From a virus: a stretch of DNA of 34,224 nucleotides. This document shows positions 23,168-30,383 of this stretch, piece after piece (within the stretch, counting starts at the first letter, position 1; every line of letters begins with the position of its first letter). The notes under the pieces are model-generated. The model saw only the letters and a list, made by a program, of their open reading frames with translations, did not search any database and had not been told where the DNA came from. The DNA lies in the IMG/VR virus record IMGVR_UViG_3300021433_000013, positions 1 through 34,224 of that record; one strand, written 5' to 3'. A program made the translations under genes and the position numbers.

Positions 23168-23424
23168 TGTTCAAGTCCTTCTGGCGTGGCTCGACCTGTA
23201 TGAACAATGCGTTTCTTCAAGTGGTTCAAGCATGAGGTTTTAGGGGATATTCTAAACTGCGCAGCCCATGACCCTTCTTTATCAATATGGCTACAGCGAT
23301 CCATTTCAATACGGATTAATGAATAGTCATTGTCATTGATAGGCTTATTGTCATTAAACGGATTGTCACCACATGCTGTAACCGATAAACAACCCAATAG
23401 AATTAAACTAGTCTTTACATTCAT
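23164..23424 (-). CDS. Small lipoprotein, 86 residues
   Basis: I start at ATG 23424, which follows AGGGGG by 5 bases; an upstream frame to 23547 lacks a signal. The product begins MNVKTSLILLGCLSVTACGD with a lipobox (SVTAC) before Cys18. The mature part has two further Cys residues and a basic C-terminal segment (LKKRIVHTGRATPEG). It would be exported and lipidated in a Gram-negative host. Envelope roles such as superinfection exclusion are possible; no family is recognised. Confidence 0.6.
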   Translation of the reverse strand: MNVKTSLILLGCLSVTACGDNPFNDNKPINDNDYSLIRIEMDRCSHIDKEGSWAAQFRISPKTSCLNHLKKRIVHTGRATPEGLEQ

Positions 23425-23635
23425 TGTAACCCCCTGCGTGTGTGGCACAACATGAAGCTGTTGCCTTGGTGACGTAATTAAACAAACATTCTCGATTACA
23501 AAAATGTGCGTCATCACCAGGGAAGATTTGCTTGATATCAAACCCATCTTGGTAATACGTTACTACACCTATAAAATGACGGCCATGATTGATTTCAACA
23601 CGGCAATTGTCGCATAAAATGTTATGTTCTCTCAT
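23408..23635 (-). CDS. Small zinc-binding protein
   Basis: The 75-residue product has CDNC (8-11) and CNREC (46-50), a likely zinc-ribbon or treble-clef pair, separated by a short beta segment (FIGVVTYYQDGFDIK). It overlaps the neighbours by 4 and 17 bases. The layout resembles small phage zinc proteins of unknown role. Its partner is unknown. Confidence 0.6.
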   Translation of the reverse strand: MREHNILCDNCRVEINHGRHFIGVVTYYQDGFDIKQIFPGDDAHFCNRECLFNYVTKATASCCATHAGGYNECKD

Positions 23636-23841
23636 TTTCCGAGACTCCTTTTCAATTCAATTACAGCCCTAGCCAAAATCCTAAAGGCATTATAAGGCAT
23701 AACTTCGTCAACCCTATGCCCAACTGGTCTCTCTAGAATTGTTTCCAACTCAAAGAACGCTTTATCGAGTGGATCAGTCATAAACTTAGCAGCACTCTTG
23801 CGTAGCTGGGCTAACTCTTCCTTTTCATTTGGTGTGAGCAT
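23632..23841 (-). CDS. Small hypothetical protein
   Basis: The 69-residue helical product (MLTPNEKEELAQLRKSAAKF, FRILARAVIELKRSLGK) is the second gene of the leftward early operon. It starts within the Cro-like gene (17-base overlap), so translation is coupled to repressor synthesis. No family is recognised. Confidence 0.6.
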   Translation of the reverse strand: MLTPNEKEELAQLRKSAAKFMTDPLDKAFFELETILERPVGHRVDEVMPYNAFRILARAVIELKRSLGK

Positions 23842-24031
23842 CTTCTACCTTAATACAATGCGACAAATCCGCCTTTAACATATCTTCTGTTAAACGCTGG
23901 ATTCTGACCTGGGTTTCTATTGGGATATATCCACGCTCACGCCAATTGGTCATTGAGGCATGACTAATACCTATCTGCCTTTCCATGCCCCTCGCGCTTC
24001 CGAAATACACCATCACGTCTTCAATTTTCAT
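23825..24031 (-). CDS. Cro-like transcriptional regulator
   Basis: The 68-residue protein has a helix-turn-helix at residues about 12-35 (GSARGMERQIGISHASMTNW) with the RERGYIPIETQVRIQRLT continuation typical of Cro/YdaS-type regulators. It is the first gene of the leftward operon, directly next to divergent promoters that contain TTGACC operators. It most likely represses its own promoter and the rightward one. The second operator region at 17127 would also be a target. No CI-type partner or lysogeny gene is seen. Confidence 0.75.
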   Translation of the reverse strand: MKIEDVMVYFGSARGMERQIGISHASMTNWRERGYIPIETQVRIQRLTEDMLKADLSHCIKVEDAHTK

Positions 24032-24048
24032 TTTTTCACCTCAACATT

Positions 24049-24077
24049 AATTTAACATAAACTACTTGACCGGTCAA
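24049..24077 (-). promoter_or_regulatory. Leftward early promoter
   Basis: On the minus strand TTGACC (24077-24072), a 17-base spacer and TAAATT (24054-24049) form a promoter for the Cro-like gene, whose ATG lies 18 bases downstream of the -10. The -35 box is immediately adjacent, back to back, to the rightward -35 box. Confidence 0.7.
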
Positions 24078-24094
24078 TGAATTGACCATATACT
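24066..24094 (+). promoter_or_regulatory. Rightward early promoter
   Basis: TTGACC (24066-24071), a 17-base spacer and TATACT (24089-24094) give a near-consensus sigma70 promoter (5 of 6 in each box). It drives the recombination operon from 24147. Its spacer is almost wholly operator sequence, so a bound repressor would block both boxes. Confidence 0.8.
24072..24087. promoter_or_regulatory. Perfect inverted-repeat operator between the divergent promoters
   Basis: GGTCAATGAATTGACC is a perfect 7-base inverted repeat with a 2-base centre. It overlaps a second perfect palindrome, TTGACCGGTCAA (24066-24077), which is formed by the two abutting -35 boxes. Three TTGACC half-sites thus sit in 22 bases, allowing two alternative dimer positions. 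The Cro-like product of the adjacent gene is the obvious ligand. Confidence 0.7.
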
Positions 24095-24146
24095 AACAGC
24101 ACGTCAATACCGACGAAGTTTTATTAATAAACGAAAGAGGTTAATA

Positions 24147-24593
24147 ATGAATAACGAAGACAGAATCATAGATACATTGAAGACGATAAATCTTGTAAAC
24201 TACCAAATTGCTGAATTGGTGGATATTAAGGCGAAGCTAGAGCGCCAGTTGATTGAAGACATGGGCAGAGCCACGTTCATAACCGATGATGAAGGCAAAT
24301 ATATTATGACTGACATGAGCCATGAAGGCTTAAAACAACATGTCGTGGGCAAATATAAATTTAAAATCAAAACAGATTATAATATATCTGTCAACAAAGA
24401 AGAATATGAAGTTGTTAAATGTGTTTTACGCAGCGAATTTAATCCTGTCGTAGAGAAAATTTCTCTGTCCATTAACAATAAATTATTAAAAGACGCAGAA
24501 AAATATGGTTCTGATGAAGATAAAACATTAATTCAGCAGTTTATTATTAAGACTCCTGCCAAGCCGTATGTGAGTATTGAGGCGAATGCGTAA
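24147..24593 (+). CDS. Hypothetical protein of the recombination operon
   Basis: The 148-residue product starts with a helix (MNNEDRIIDTLKTINLVNYQ), continues as a coiled coil, then a beta part (KYKFKIKTDYNISVN) and a helical end. It is the first gene of the rightward operon, followed by lipoprotein, Sak4-like and SSB-like genes. Proteins of this layout often sit beside phage recombination genes. I cannot name the family with confidence. GAGG precedes the ATG by 7 bases. Confidence 0.65.
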   Translation: MNNEDRIIDTLKTINLVNYQIAELVDIKAKLERQLIEDMGRATFITDDEGKYIMTDMSHEGLKQHVVGKYKFKIKTDYNISVNKEEYEVVKCVLRSEFNPVVEKISLSINNKLLKDAEKYGSDEDKTLIQQFIIKTPAKPYVSIEANA

Positions 24594-24714
24594 AATTATA
24601 TTGATATGTGTATTGCTGACTGGCTGTGTAACGCAGCCAGAGCTACCGGATGATAATCCATACCCTTATGTTCAAGGAGATATGGCATTGATTGAAATAC
24701 AAGGAGTTATATGA
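24586..24714 (+). CDS. Small lipoprotein, 42 residues
   Basis: The product begins MRKIILICVLLTGCVTQPEL: two basic residues, a hydrophobic run and the lipobox LTGC before Cys14. The mature part is about 29 residues, acidic and Pro-rich. It overlaps the previous gene by 8 bases, and its TGA shares bases with the ATG of the Sak4-like gene (ATGA). Both candidate CsrA sites lie inside its 3' half, so its translation and that of the next gene may be controlled together. Confidence 0.6.
   Translation: MRKIILICVLLTGCVTQPELPDDNPYPYVQGDMALIEIQGVI
24671..24706 (+). promoter_or_regulatory. Pair of candidate CsrA-binding sites over the Sak4-gene ribosome-binding site
   Basis: ATACAAGGA (24697-24705) matches the CsrA consensus core RUACARGGA at 9 of 9 positions and includes the Shine-Dalgarno AAGGAG of the gene at 24711. 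A second match, GTTCAAGGA (24670-24678), fits 8 of 9. The two GGA motifs are 27 bases apart, within the distance over which one CsrA dimer is known to bridge. The phage encodes CsrA at 18331. Binding here would block Sak4 translation; this is untested inference. Confidence 0.45.
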
Positions 24715-25490
24715 GCATTTTAGATAACATCATTACAACTAAACCTGGTGCGCCACGCATTACTGTGTACGGCAAGCCTGGTATCGGAAAGTCAACTCTT
24801 GCAAGCCAATTCCCTGATCCATTATTCCTACTGACTGAAGACAATGAACTGCCTGGCATTCAAGCGCTGCCTGTCGTTCATACATTCACAGAGATGTGGA
24901 ATAACGTTAAATCACTATTGGCACTAGAAGAATTGCCGTTTAAAACGCTAGTGGTAGACAGTATTAGTAAACTGGATGCGTTGATTGTGGAATATACCAT
25001 CGATCAAAGCCCTCCTGGCAAAGACAAACAGGCCGTTAAGACGATTGCGCAAGCATTTGGTGGTTATGGTGCTGGTTTTGAAAAGGCTGCCAGTTTACAC
25101 CGCGCGTTGAAGTCTCAGTTCGATAAGTTTAAAGAACGTGGTATCACTGTTATCTATATTTCGCATCTTGAGATCAAGAAATTTAAGTCACCGGAAGCGG
25201 AAGACTATGACATTTTGTCCATTGTAATGAACTCGGATAAATCACGCATCGTTTACATTGATGATGTTGATGCGGTACTTTATTGCAAACTCCAGTCGCA
25301 CACCGTTGAAACAGATTCTGGCAGAACGATTGTTAAAAGCACTGATAATCGCGTTATTTCCGCAGGCATGAATGATGTTCATGTGAGTAAGAATAGGTTT
25401 AATATGCCTGCTTCTATACCAATGACATTTGAAGCGTTATGTAAATACATTCCGTTTTATAAGGGATTGAAGCATGATAAAAGTGAGTGA
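24711..25490 (+). CDS. Sak4-like RecA-fold ATPase (AAA_24), single-strand annealing recombinase
   Basis: The 259-residue protein has Walker A GKPGIGKST (21-29), Walker B TLVVDS (79-84) and a RecA-like core with ISHLEIK (residues about 150). This is the AAA_24 or Sak4 layout: short RecA-like ATPases used for annealing of single strands in phage recombination. Sak4 proteins work with a cognate SSB, and the DUF669-like SSB gene lies two genes downstream. A possible CsrA site overlaps its ribosome-binding site. Confidence 0.8.
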   Translation: MSILDNIITTKPGAPRITVYGKPGIGKSTLASQFPDPLFLLTEDNELPGIQALPVVHTFTEMWNNVKSLLALEELPFKTLVVDSISKLDALIVEYTIDQSPPGKDKQAVKTIAQAFGGYGAGFEKAASLHRALKSQFDKFKERGITVIYISHLEIKKFKSPEAEDYDILSIVMNSDKSRIVYIDDVDAVLYCKLQSHTVETDSGRTIVKSTDNRVISAGMNDVHVSKNRFNMPASIPMTFEALCKYIPFYKGLKHDKSE

Positions 25491-25779
25491 AGAGCATATG
25501 AAAAACCCAGCGTTTAAAGCAGCCCATGATACATGTATCAAGTTGTTACATGTCATTCAGAAAGATTCGAAGACAGTTGATCATGATATTCTGGAATATC
25601 ACGCAGCTGAGTATTACGGTACGATTTGTTCAACGATGATGAACACCATCTTGATCAACATGGTGAAAGGTATGGATATCCCTGACAAAGAACAACGTGA
25701 CAATTACTACATGAATCTTGTCTCAGAGTTAGGGAAACATGCCATTCAGGCTTATTTGATACAACTTTATTCACATTAG
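25474..25779 (+). CDS. Hypothetical protein between Sak4-like and SSB-like genes
   Basis: The 101-residue helical product (HMKNPAFKAAHDTCIKLLHV, STMMNTILINMVKG) overlaps the Sak4-like gene by 17 bases. No catalytic motif is seen. Conserved position between a recombinase and its SSB suggests a helper, but I do not recognise the family. Confidence 0.6.
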   Translation: MIKVSEEHMKNPAFKAAHDTCIKLLHVIQKDSKTVDHDILEYHAAEYYGTICSTMMNTILINMVKGMDIPDKEQRDNYYMNLVSELGKHAIQAYLIQLYSH

Positions 25780-25789
25780 GAGTTAAATT

Positions 25790-26320
25790 ATGTCGTTTTG
25801 GCAAGGTCAAGCAGGTAAATCATTAACAGGTAGCGCTGAAGATTCTTTCAAGAGTGGTTTTAGTCCAATTCCTGATGGTACGGTTGCGGTTGCGATGATT
25901 AAATCATTTGAGTTCGTCGAAAGTGCTGAATATGCTACAAAGTATCAAGTAAGATGGAAGATTGCGGATGGTGAATTTAAGAATCGCGAAGTTTTCCAAA
26001 ATATTTACGCATTTGACAAAGACCCTGAGCGCAATGAAAAAGCTAAAAACATGATGATGCGTATTTACAAATTATGTGGCCATAAACCTTCGCATAATAA
26101 TGCGCCTACCAATCAAGACTTGGCGCCAATGCAAGGTAGTTTGTGTACGATTAAAATAGGCATGTACGTTGGGAAAGACGGTAAAAAACGTAATTCTTTA
26201 GATGAAGTTCATGAATCAAATTATGCCCCTGAGCAACCAGCAGAAGGATTGTATGACTCCGCTTTGAGTCGTAATAGGACCGGTGGTGCGCCAGTGGATG
26301 ACTCCGATATACCATTCTGA
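25790..26320 (+). CDS. DUF669-like single-stranded DNA-binding protein
   Basis: The 176-residue protein has an OB-fold-like centre (VAVAMIKSFEFVESAEYATK, YQVRWKIADGEFKNREVFQN) and a flexible tail ending DDSDIPF, the acidic tip by which SSBs recruit partner proteins. It is preceded by AGGAG. DUF669 proteins are typical SSB partners of Sak4 and Cas4-like exonuclease genes, which flank it here. It would coat single strands during replication and recombination. Confidence 0.8.
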   Translation: MSFWQGQAGKSLTGSAEDSFKSGFSPIPDGTVAVAMIKSFEFVESAEYATKYQVRWKIADGEFKNREVFQNIYAFDKDPERNEKAKNMMMRIYKLCGHKPSHNNAPTNQDLAPMQGSLCTIKIGMYVGKDGKKRNSLDEVHESNYAPEQPAEGLYDSALSRNRTGGAPVDDSDIPF

Positions 26321-26332
26321 TCGAGGTGATAA

Positions 26333-27013
26333 ATGGATTTAGCTAAAATAGTAGATGAAGCGATTTTGCAACGCACTAAATCCGAGCCACGGCATTATAT
26401 TGGTGCTAGTGGCATCGGTAAAACCTGTTCACGTGCCATTTGGTATGATTATCATGCCGTAGAAGGGATGGAGCTGACAGCGCAAGAAGAACGAACAATG
26501 GAGATTGGTCGCCGTTTAGAAGGAATGGTGATTGACTACATTATGGCAGCTGGATTTAAAGTGGAAGTCGCCACACAAGAAAACGATCACTTGTTGTGTT
26601 ATGACAAAAACCTATCTATTTTCCGTGGTCATATGGATGGTTTGCTCTATATCGGCGAGACATTGCCGGTTGTCTTGGAGATTAAAACCGCTAAAGCTGA
26701 ACGTTTTGAGAAATACGCAAAAGAAGAGGGAGGGGTCAAAGTTTGGTCGCCTGTTTATTATGCGCAAGTACAATCTTACATGGGCATGAGAGGACTGAAC
26801 GATACCTTATTTTGCGTAATTAACAAAAATAACAGTGATTGGCGCATGGAATGGGTAAAATACGACGATATTTTCTATCATGAACTAAAAATAAAAGCGT
26901 CTTTGATTGCTGAATCTGAAAATCCTCCTGACAAAATTAACAATTCGCCATGGTATTATGCGTGCCAACGTTGCAAATATAAAAAGATTTGCCATTCGGA
27001 GGTTAAGCAATGA
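26333..27013 (+). CDS. Cas4/RecB-like PD-(D/E)XK exonuclease with likely Fe-S cluster
   Basis: The 226-residue protein shows the nuclease core GHMDGLL (D102), VVLEIKTAK (E116, K118) and YYAQVQSY (Q145). Four Cys residues (C32, C211, C214, C220; CQRCKYKKIC) match the pattern that holds an iron-sulfur cluster in Cas4 and AddB. Such enzymes resect DNA ends in phage recombination. Position after Sak4 and SSB completes a recombination module. There is no CRISPR context, so Cas4 here means the fold only. Confidence 0.8.
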   Translation: MDLAKIVDEAILQRTKSEPRHYIGASGIGKTCSRAIWYDYHAVEGMELTAQEERTMEIGRRLEGMVIDYIMAAGFKVEVATQENDHLLCYDKNLSIFRGHMDGLLYIGETLPVVLEIKTAKAERFEKYAKEEGGVKVWSPVYYAQVQSYMGMRGLNDTLFCVINKNNSDWRMEWVKYDDIFYHELKIKASLIAESENPPDKINNSPWYYACQRCKYKKICHSEVKQ

Positions 27014-27318
27014 ACGAAGTCGATTGTGTTTTTGCAGGTCTGCTGGGTGGGTTCATAGGGTCGAGTATGGTTTTATTTACTGCTCGATTTTACTGGAAGC
27101 GAATGACACGTGAATATGAAGATGCTAAACGCACGTTCCAAGACCATTTAAAAATCATTGACGCAAGAGAACGGCTGAAAAAGATAGAAGAGTTTTTGTA
27201 TTTGTCATTACAGTATAGTGCTCCATACACTTACGCTACGAAAGAAGAAATCAAAGCGGCTGGTGATAAGGTCATTAACAAATATAAAGAGAGTATCAAT
27301 AATCTAAAGGATAGATGA
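27010..27318 (+). CDS. Small membrane protein with one N-terminal helix and coiled coil
   Basis: Residues about 7-27 (VFAGLLGGFIGSSMVLFTAR) form one transmembrane helix, followed by a basic stretch and a coiled coil (YEDAKRTFQDHLKIIDARER, KKIEEFLYL). It starts in the stop of the exonuclease gene (4-base overlap). Function unknown. It could be an inner-membrane accessory protein; a holin role is unlikely given the long soluble part and early operon. Confidence 0.65.
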   Translation: MNEVDCVFAGLLGGFIGSSMVLFTARFYWKRMTREYEDAKRTFQDHLKIIDARERLKKIEEFLYLSLQYSAPYTYATKEEIKAAGDKVINKYKESINNLKDR

Positions 27319-27629
27319 TGGAAGAATGTGTGCGCTGTAACGAAGTAGATGAGGATAGAAGAACCCTGTGGATGGCTTGTTTCTATCAAATGAATGAATT
27401 GGAGTTGCCGTTTGAAAAGCAGATTATTACGGATAAAGAAGATCGCAAACATAACTTTTTCACGTTACGCGTTTGTAAGAGGTGTCGAGCGGATTGGATG
27501 GAAGCTATTCGGGATTGGTTTAACACTCCTATTGGCCCTGAGTCTTCTTGCGGCAGCGGTATTTATGTCCGTCGGTTTGGTGATACCGTGGAAGTTACTG
27601 AGGAAGAATTTCGGGAAAAATACGGCTAG
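27315..27629 (+). CDS. Conserved zinc-binding phage protein
   Basis: The 104-residue product has CVRC (5-8) and CKRC (about 54-57) around RTLWMACFYQMNELELPFEK and KHNFFTLRVCKRCRADW. I know this sequence style as a recurring small phage protein. The paired Cys residues suggest one zinc site. It overlaps the membrane protein gene by 4 bases. Role unknown. Confidence 0.65.
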   Translation: MMEECVRCNEVDEDRRTLWMACFYQMNELELPFEKQIITDKEDRKHNFFTLRVCKRCRADWMEAIRDWFNTPIGPESSCGSGIYVRRFGDTVEVTEEEFREKYG

Positions 27630-27640
27630 AGAGGTGACAT

Positions 27641-27841
27641 ATGTATTGCGGAACGATTAAAACGTTTGAAGAATTACGTGATTATCTTTGGGAAGAAAAG
27701 ACGGCCACATTAGAAATGTTAGCCGATCGCTTGCCCGAACTTTCACGTTTCGAACAAGGTCGTTTTGTCGGGCAAATTCAAGGCTTTCAAGACGTCATGG
27801 ATGTTCTCCGCAATAGTTTGAAATACGGAGATGTTGAGTAG
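27641..27841 (+). CDS. Small hypothetical protein
   Basis: The 66-residue helical product (MYCGTIKTFEELRDYLWEEK, FVGQIQGFQDVMDVLRNSLK) precedes the helicase gene by 3 bases. GAGGTG lies before the ATG. No family is recognised. Confidence 0.55.
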   Translation: MYCGTIKTFEELRDYLWEEKTATLEMLADRLPELSRFEQGRFVGQIQGFQDVMDVLRNSLKYGDVE

Positions 27842-27844
27842 CCA

Positions 27845-29557
27845 ATGACAAAAACATTGAGGCCCTATCAACAGAAAGTCGTTGATGATTTAAAAAGACG
27901 CTTAAAAGAAACGATTAATCCCCTTCTACTTAACATCTCGGTCGGAGGGGGGAAGTCGCTTATCATCGCTGAGTTGCTCCTTTGGCTTGAGAAGTTCGAG
28001 TATCGCGCGCTCTGTCTCACGTTGAACAGCACCTTGATAAAGCAAAATGCAAATGCGTACAAGCTCCAAGGCGGACGTTGTGGCATTTATTGTGCTGGGC
28101 TGAAGTCCAAGAGCAGTGAAGATTTGATAATATTCGCTTCCCCACACTCCGTTTGCCAAGATATCAAGCATGAAGGCAAGATCAGCCGCCAACCATTTAA
28201 CTTGATAGTTATTGATGAAGCTCATAATGTTAATTTTCATGATGAAACCTCAATGTTCATGCGCATTTGGCAGCATTATTATATTAAAGCCAGAACAGAT
28301 GGTCATAATTATCGTATCGTAGGTCTCACAGGAACGCCATATCGCGGGAAAGGCGAATATATAGTTGGACCTGATCAATTCTTCAAAGAAGAACTTGCGA
28401 CTATCAGCGCCCCTTGGTTGATTGAACAAGGCTACCTAACGAAACCAACTTACGGCATAACATATGTCGATAGCATCGACTTTAGCGATGTTCATGTCGA
28501 AAATACTGGAAAATTTCGACATAAGGATTTAGAAGACGCGCTCTCACAGAACGAACGCCTAACTGGCGAAATCATGCGAGAAGTCGTTGACGTGCTCAAT
28601 GAAGGTAAGCATCATGGAGCTTTTATTTTCGCTGCTACCATAAAACACTGTGATGAATGCCTGAGAGCATTACCAGAAGGACAGGCCGCAATTATTACAG
28701 GAGACACACCGCATGATGTTCGCGAGAAGATTCTTATGGAAGCTCAAGCAGGTCGTATCAAATATCTTATTAGTGTTAATTGCCTTATGGTTGGTGTCGA
28801 TGTTCCTGCTTACGATATTTGCGTCTGGTGTCGCCCTACAGAGTCTCTCATCCTCTACATCCAAGGAATCGGACGAGTATTGCGTCTGTCCCCAGGTAAG
28901 GATAGAGCAGTCGTGTTGGATTACGCAGGAAACATTGAACGACATGGAGACATCGACAACCCCATTATAAATGAAGCAATCAATAATGTTTCGGAAGATG
29001 ATCCAGATTATTGCATTCCCTGTTATGTTTGCAATACCAATAACAAAGTCACTGCGAGACGTTGCCGAGGAGTCATCAACAAGAAACGATGTGAACATTT
29101 CTTCGAATGGAAAGAATGCCCTGGTTGTGAAACTGAGAATGATATTACAGCTCGTCATTGCCGTAATTGCCAATATGAACTTATCGATCCAAACGCAAAA
29201 CTAGAAAAGATTAAACCGTTGGAAATTCCATTTACCGTGGCAACCATGAATTGGAGAGTCCACGACAGGGGATATCCATTCGTTCAGGTCGAATATAAAG
29301 CCTACCACCCAATTAGCGGATTACCCCATAGCATTTATGAAAGTTATTATGTGTCAAATGACCGAGCTGCCAATGTGTTTTATGGGAACTTTATCAAAAA
29401 ACATTTCGACGACGGGCATCAACACTACAATCATCTTCAGGATTTAGATTACATACGCTCTTTGTTTCAACAAGAGGAGATGATTGTTCCACGAATTATT
29501 GAATGTGTTCATAACGATCATCATATCTTGCAAGTAAAACGCAAGATTTTTGACTAG
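27845..29557 (+). CDS. SF2 DNA/RNA helicase with C-terminal zinc motifs
   Basis: The 570-residue protein shows motif I SVGGGKS (32-38), motif II DEAH (124-127), motif III LTGTP (161-165), and motifs V-VI VGVDVPAYDICVW and QGIGRVLR. This is a DEAD/DEAH SF2 helicase in the style of UvsW/RadD-like phage enzymes. A Cys-rich segment at about 390-455 (CYVCNTNN, CPGCETEN, CRNCQYE) suggests one or two zinc sites for branched DNA or RNA. It ends the rightward operon and overlaps the VRR-NUC gene by 4 bases (convergent). Role in recombination or replication restart is inferred. Confidence 0.85.
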   Translation: MTKTLRPYQQKVVDDLKRRLKETINPLLLNISVGGGKSLIIAELLLWLEKFEYRALCLTLNSTLIKQNANAYKLQGGRCGIYCAGLKSKSSEDLIIFASPHSVCQDIKHEGKISRQPFNLIVIDEAHNVNFHDETSMFMRIWQHYYIKARTDGHNYRIVGLTGTPYRGKGEYIVGPDQFFKEELATISAPWLIEQGYLTKPTYGITYVDSIDFSDVHVENTGKFRHKDLEDALSQNERLTGEIMREVVDVLNEGKHHGAFIFAATIKHCDECLRALPEGQAAIITGDTPHDVREKILMEAQAGRIKYLISVNCLMVGVDVPAYDICVWCRPTESLILYIQGIGRVLRLSPGKDRAVVLDYAGNIERHGDIDNPIINEAINNVSEDDPDYCIPCYVCNTNNKVTARRCRGVINKKRCEHFFEWKECPGCETENDITARHCRNCQYELIDPNAKLEKIKPLEIPFTVATMNWRVHDRGYPFVQVEYKAYHPISGLPHSIYESYYVSNDRAANVFYGNFIKKHFDDGHQHYNHLQDLDYIRSLFQQEEMIVPRIIECVHNDHHILQVKRKIFD

Positions 29558-29916
29558 AGGTTGTAAAAATTCTTAATGATATAAAGACTTTCATCATAAC
29601 CATACGAAATGTTAGCCGCATATCCTTCACAAATCATTTGTGATTGGAATTTTAGTTGCGCAGGAGAAGGTCGGCCTTTGTCGGTCTTGATTTCTAACCA
29701 CAAGCCTTTGAATGTTTGATTACCGCGTGGCATGAAGAGATCGGAAACACCCGCAGTCATGCCCATTTTTTTTAATAAACTAGCGTTTTGCGGCGTGCGC
29801 TTTCCTTCATTCACAAAATGATAGAAAGGAATTTGATATTTACGCAGGTCTTCACATATTTTTATTTGAATAATTGTTTCTTCGCCGACTTTCAATACGA
29901 TCCCTTTTCCATCCAT
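29554..29916 (-). CDS. VRR-NUC domain nuclease (Holliday-junction resolvase-like)
   Basis: The 120-residue product is a compact PD-(D/E)XK nuclease: GVSDLFMP (D59), LWLEIKTDKGRPSPAQ (E75, K77, Q87). This is the VRR-NUC pattern, found in phage resolvases and FAN1. It would cut branched DNA before packaging. It begins within the end of the endolysin gene (25-base overlap) and is therefore late or coupled to lysis, separate from the rightward recombination operon. Confidence 0.85.
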   Translation of the reverse strand: MDGKGIVLKVGEETIIQIKICEDLRKYQIPFYHFVNEGKRTPQNASLLKKMGMTAGVSDLFMPRGNQTFKGLWLEIKTDKGRPSPAQLKFQSQMICEGYAANISYGYDESLYIIKNFYNL

Positions 29917-30383
29917 GCGGCCATATCATTTGCTCGTTGATGAACTTGTGTAGCCCATCGACTTGCCAGCATTTCCTTGGCAGCAGTTGCGTAGTCTTTG
30001 GCTTCCAACGCATGAATCATGCCCTGAAACTCTAATAGACCACCTAATCCAATATTGAAACAAAGCTCAATCAAAACGCCTTGACGTACATCATTCAGAT
30101 ATTTAAACCAAACATATTCACTGAGAGAACGATAACATTTGTCGATATCATTCCTCAGTAGATAAAAGGCTTCATCCACTGATATACCTTCGTTTCCATG
30201 CGCAATACATCGCCCGATAGCGATGGTAGCATTTCCTAATGAATCGAAATAAACCCACTGGCGAATGCCTTCGTGGGCATAAATCTTCTTCTCTAACTCA
30301 GGATTGCTGTACATCTGCGGCTGGGGCTGGGGCGCTGGCTTGAGTAGCGCTTTCAACCGTGCTAGCAACTGCGTCAACAGCAT
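29892..30383 (-). CDS. Endolysin, T4-type muramidase (GH24)
   Basis: The 163-residue protein carries the T4-lysozyme catalytic triad with exact spacing: E38, D47, T53 (T4: E11, D20, T26), in YAHEGIRQWVYFDSLGNATI. Length matches the family after a 23-residue N-terminal extension, MLLTQLLARLKALLKPAPQP plus QPQ. ATG 30383 is chosen because GGAGG lies 6 bases upstream; M24 has none. The extension is amphipathic and cationic, followed by a Pro-Gln linker. It is read in another frame over the end of the 87-residue gene (86-base overlap). The extension could bind membrane or aid export. Confidence 0.88.
   Translation of the reverse strand: MLLTQLLARLKALLKPAPQPQPQMYSNPELEKKIYAHEGIRQWVYFDSLGNATIAIGRCIAHGNEGISVDEAFYLLRNDIDKCYRSLSEYVWFKYLNDVRQGVLIELCFNIGLGGLLEFQGMIHALEAKDYATAAKEMLASRWATQVHQRANDMAAWMEKGSY

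Noticed and set aside
26333-27013. CRISPR-Cas4 system
   Set aside because: No cas genes or array nearby; the gene belongs to a phage recombination operon and only shares the fold.
28670-29173. Minus-strand 167-codon frame inside the helicase gene
   Set aside because: Antisense shadow of a conserved helicase with clear motifs.
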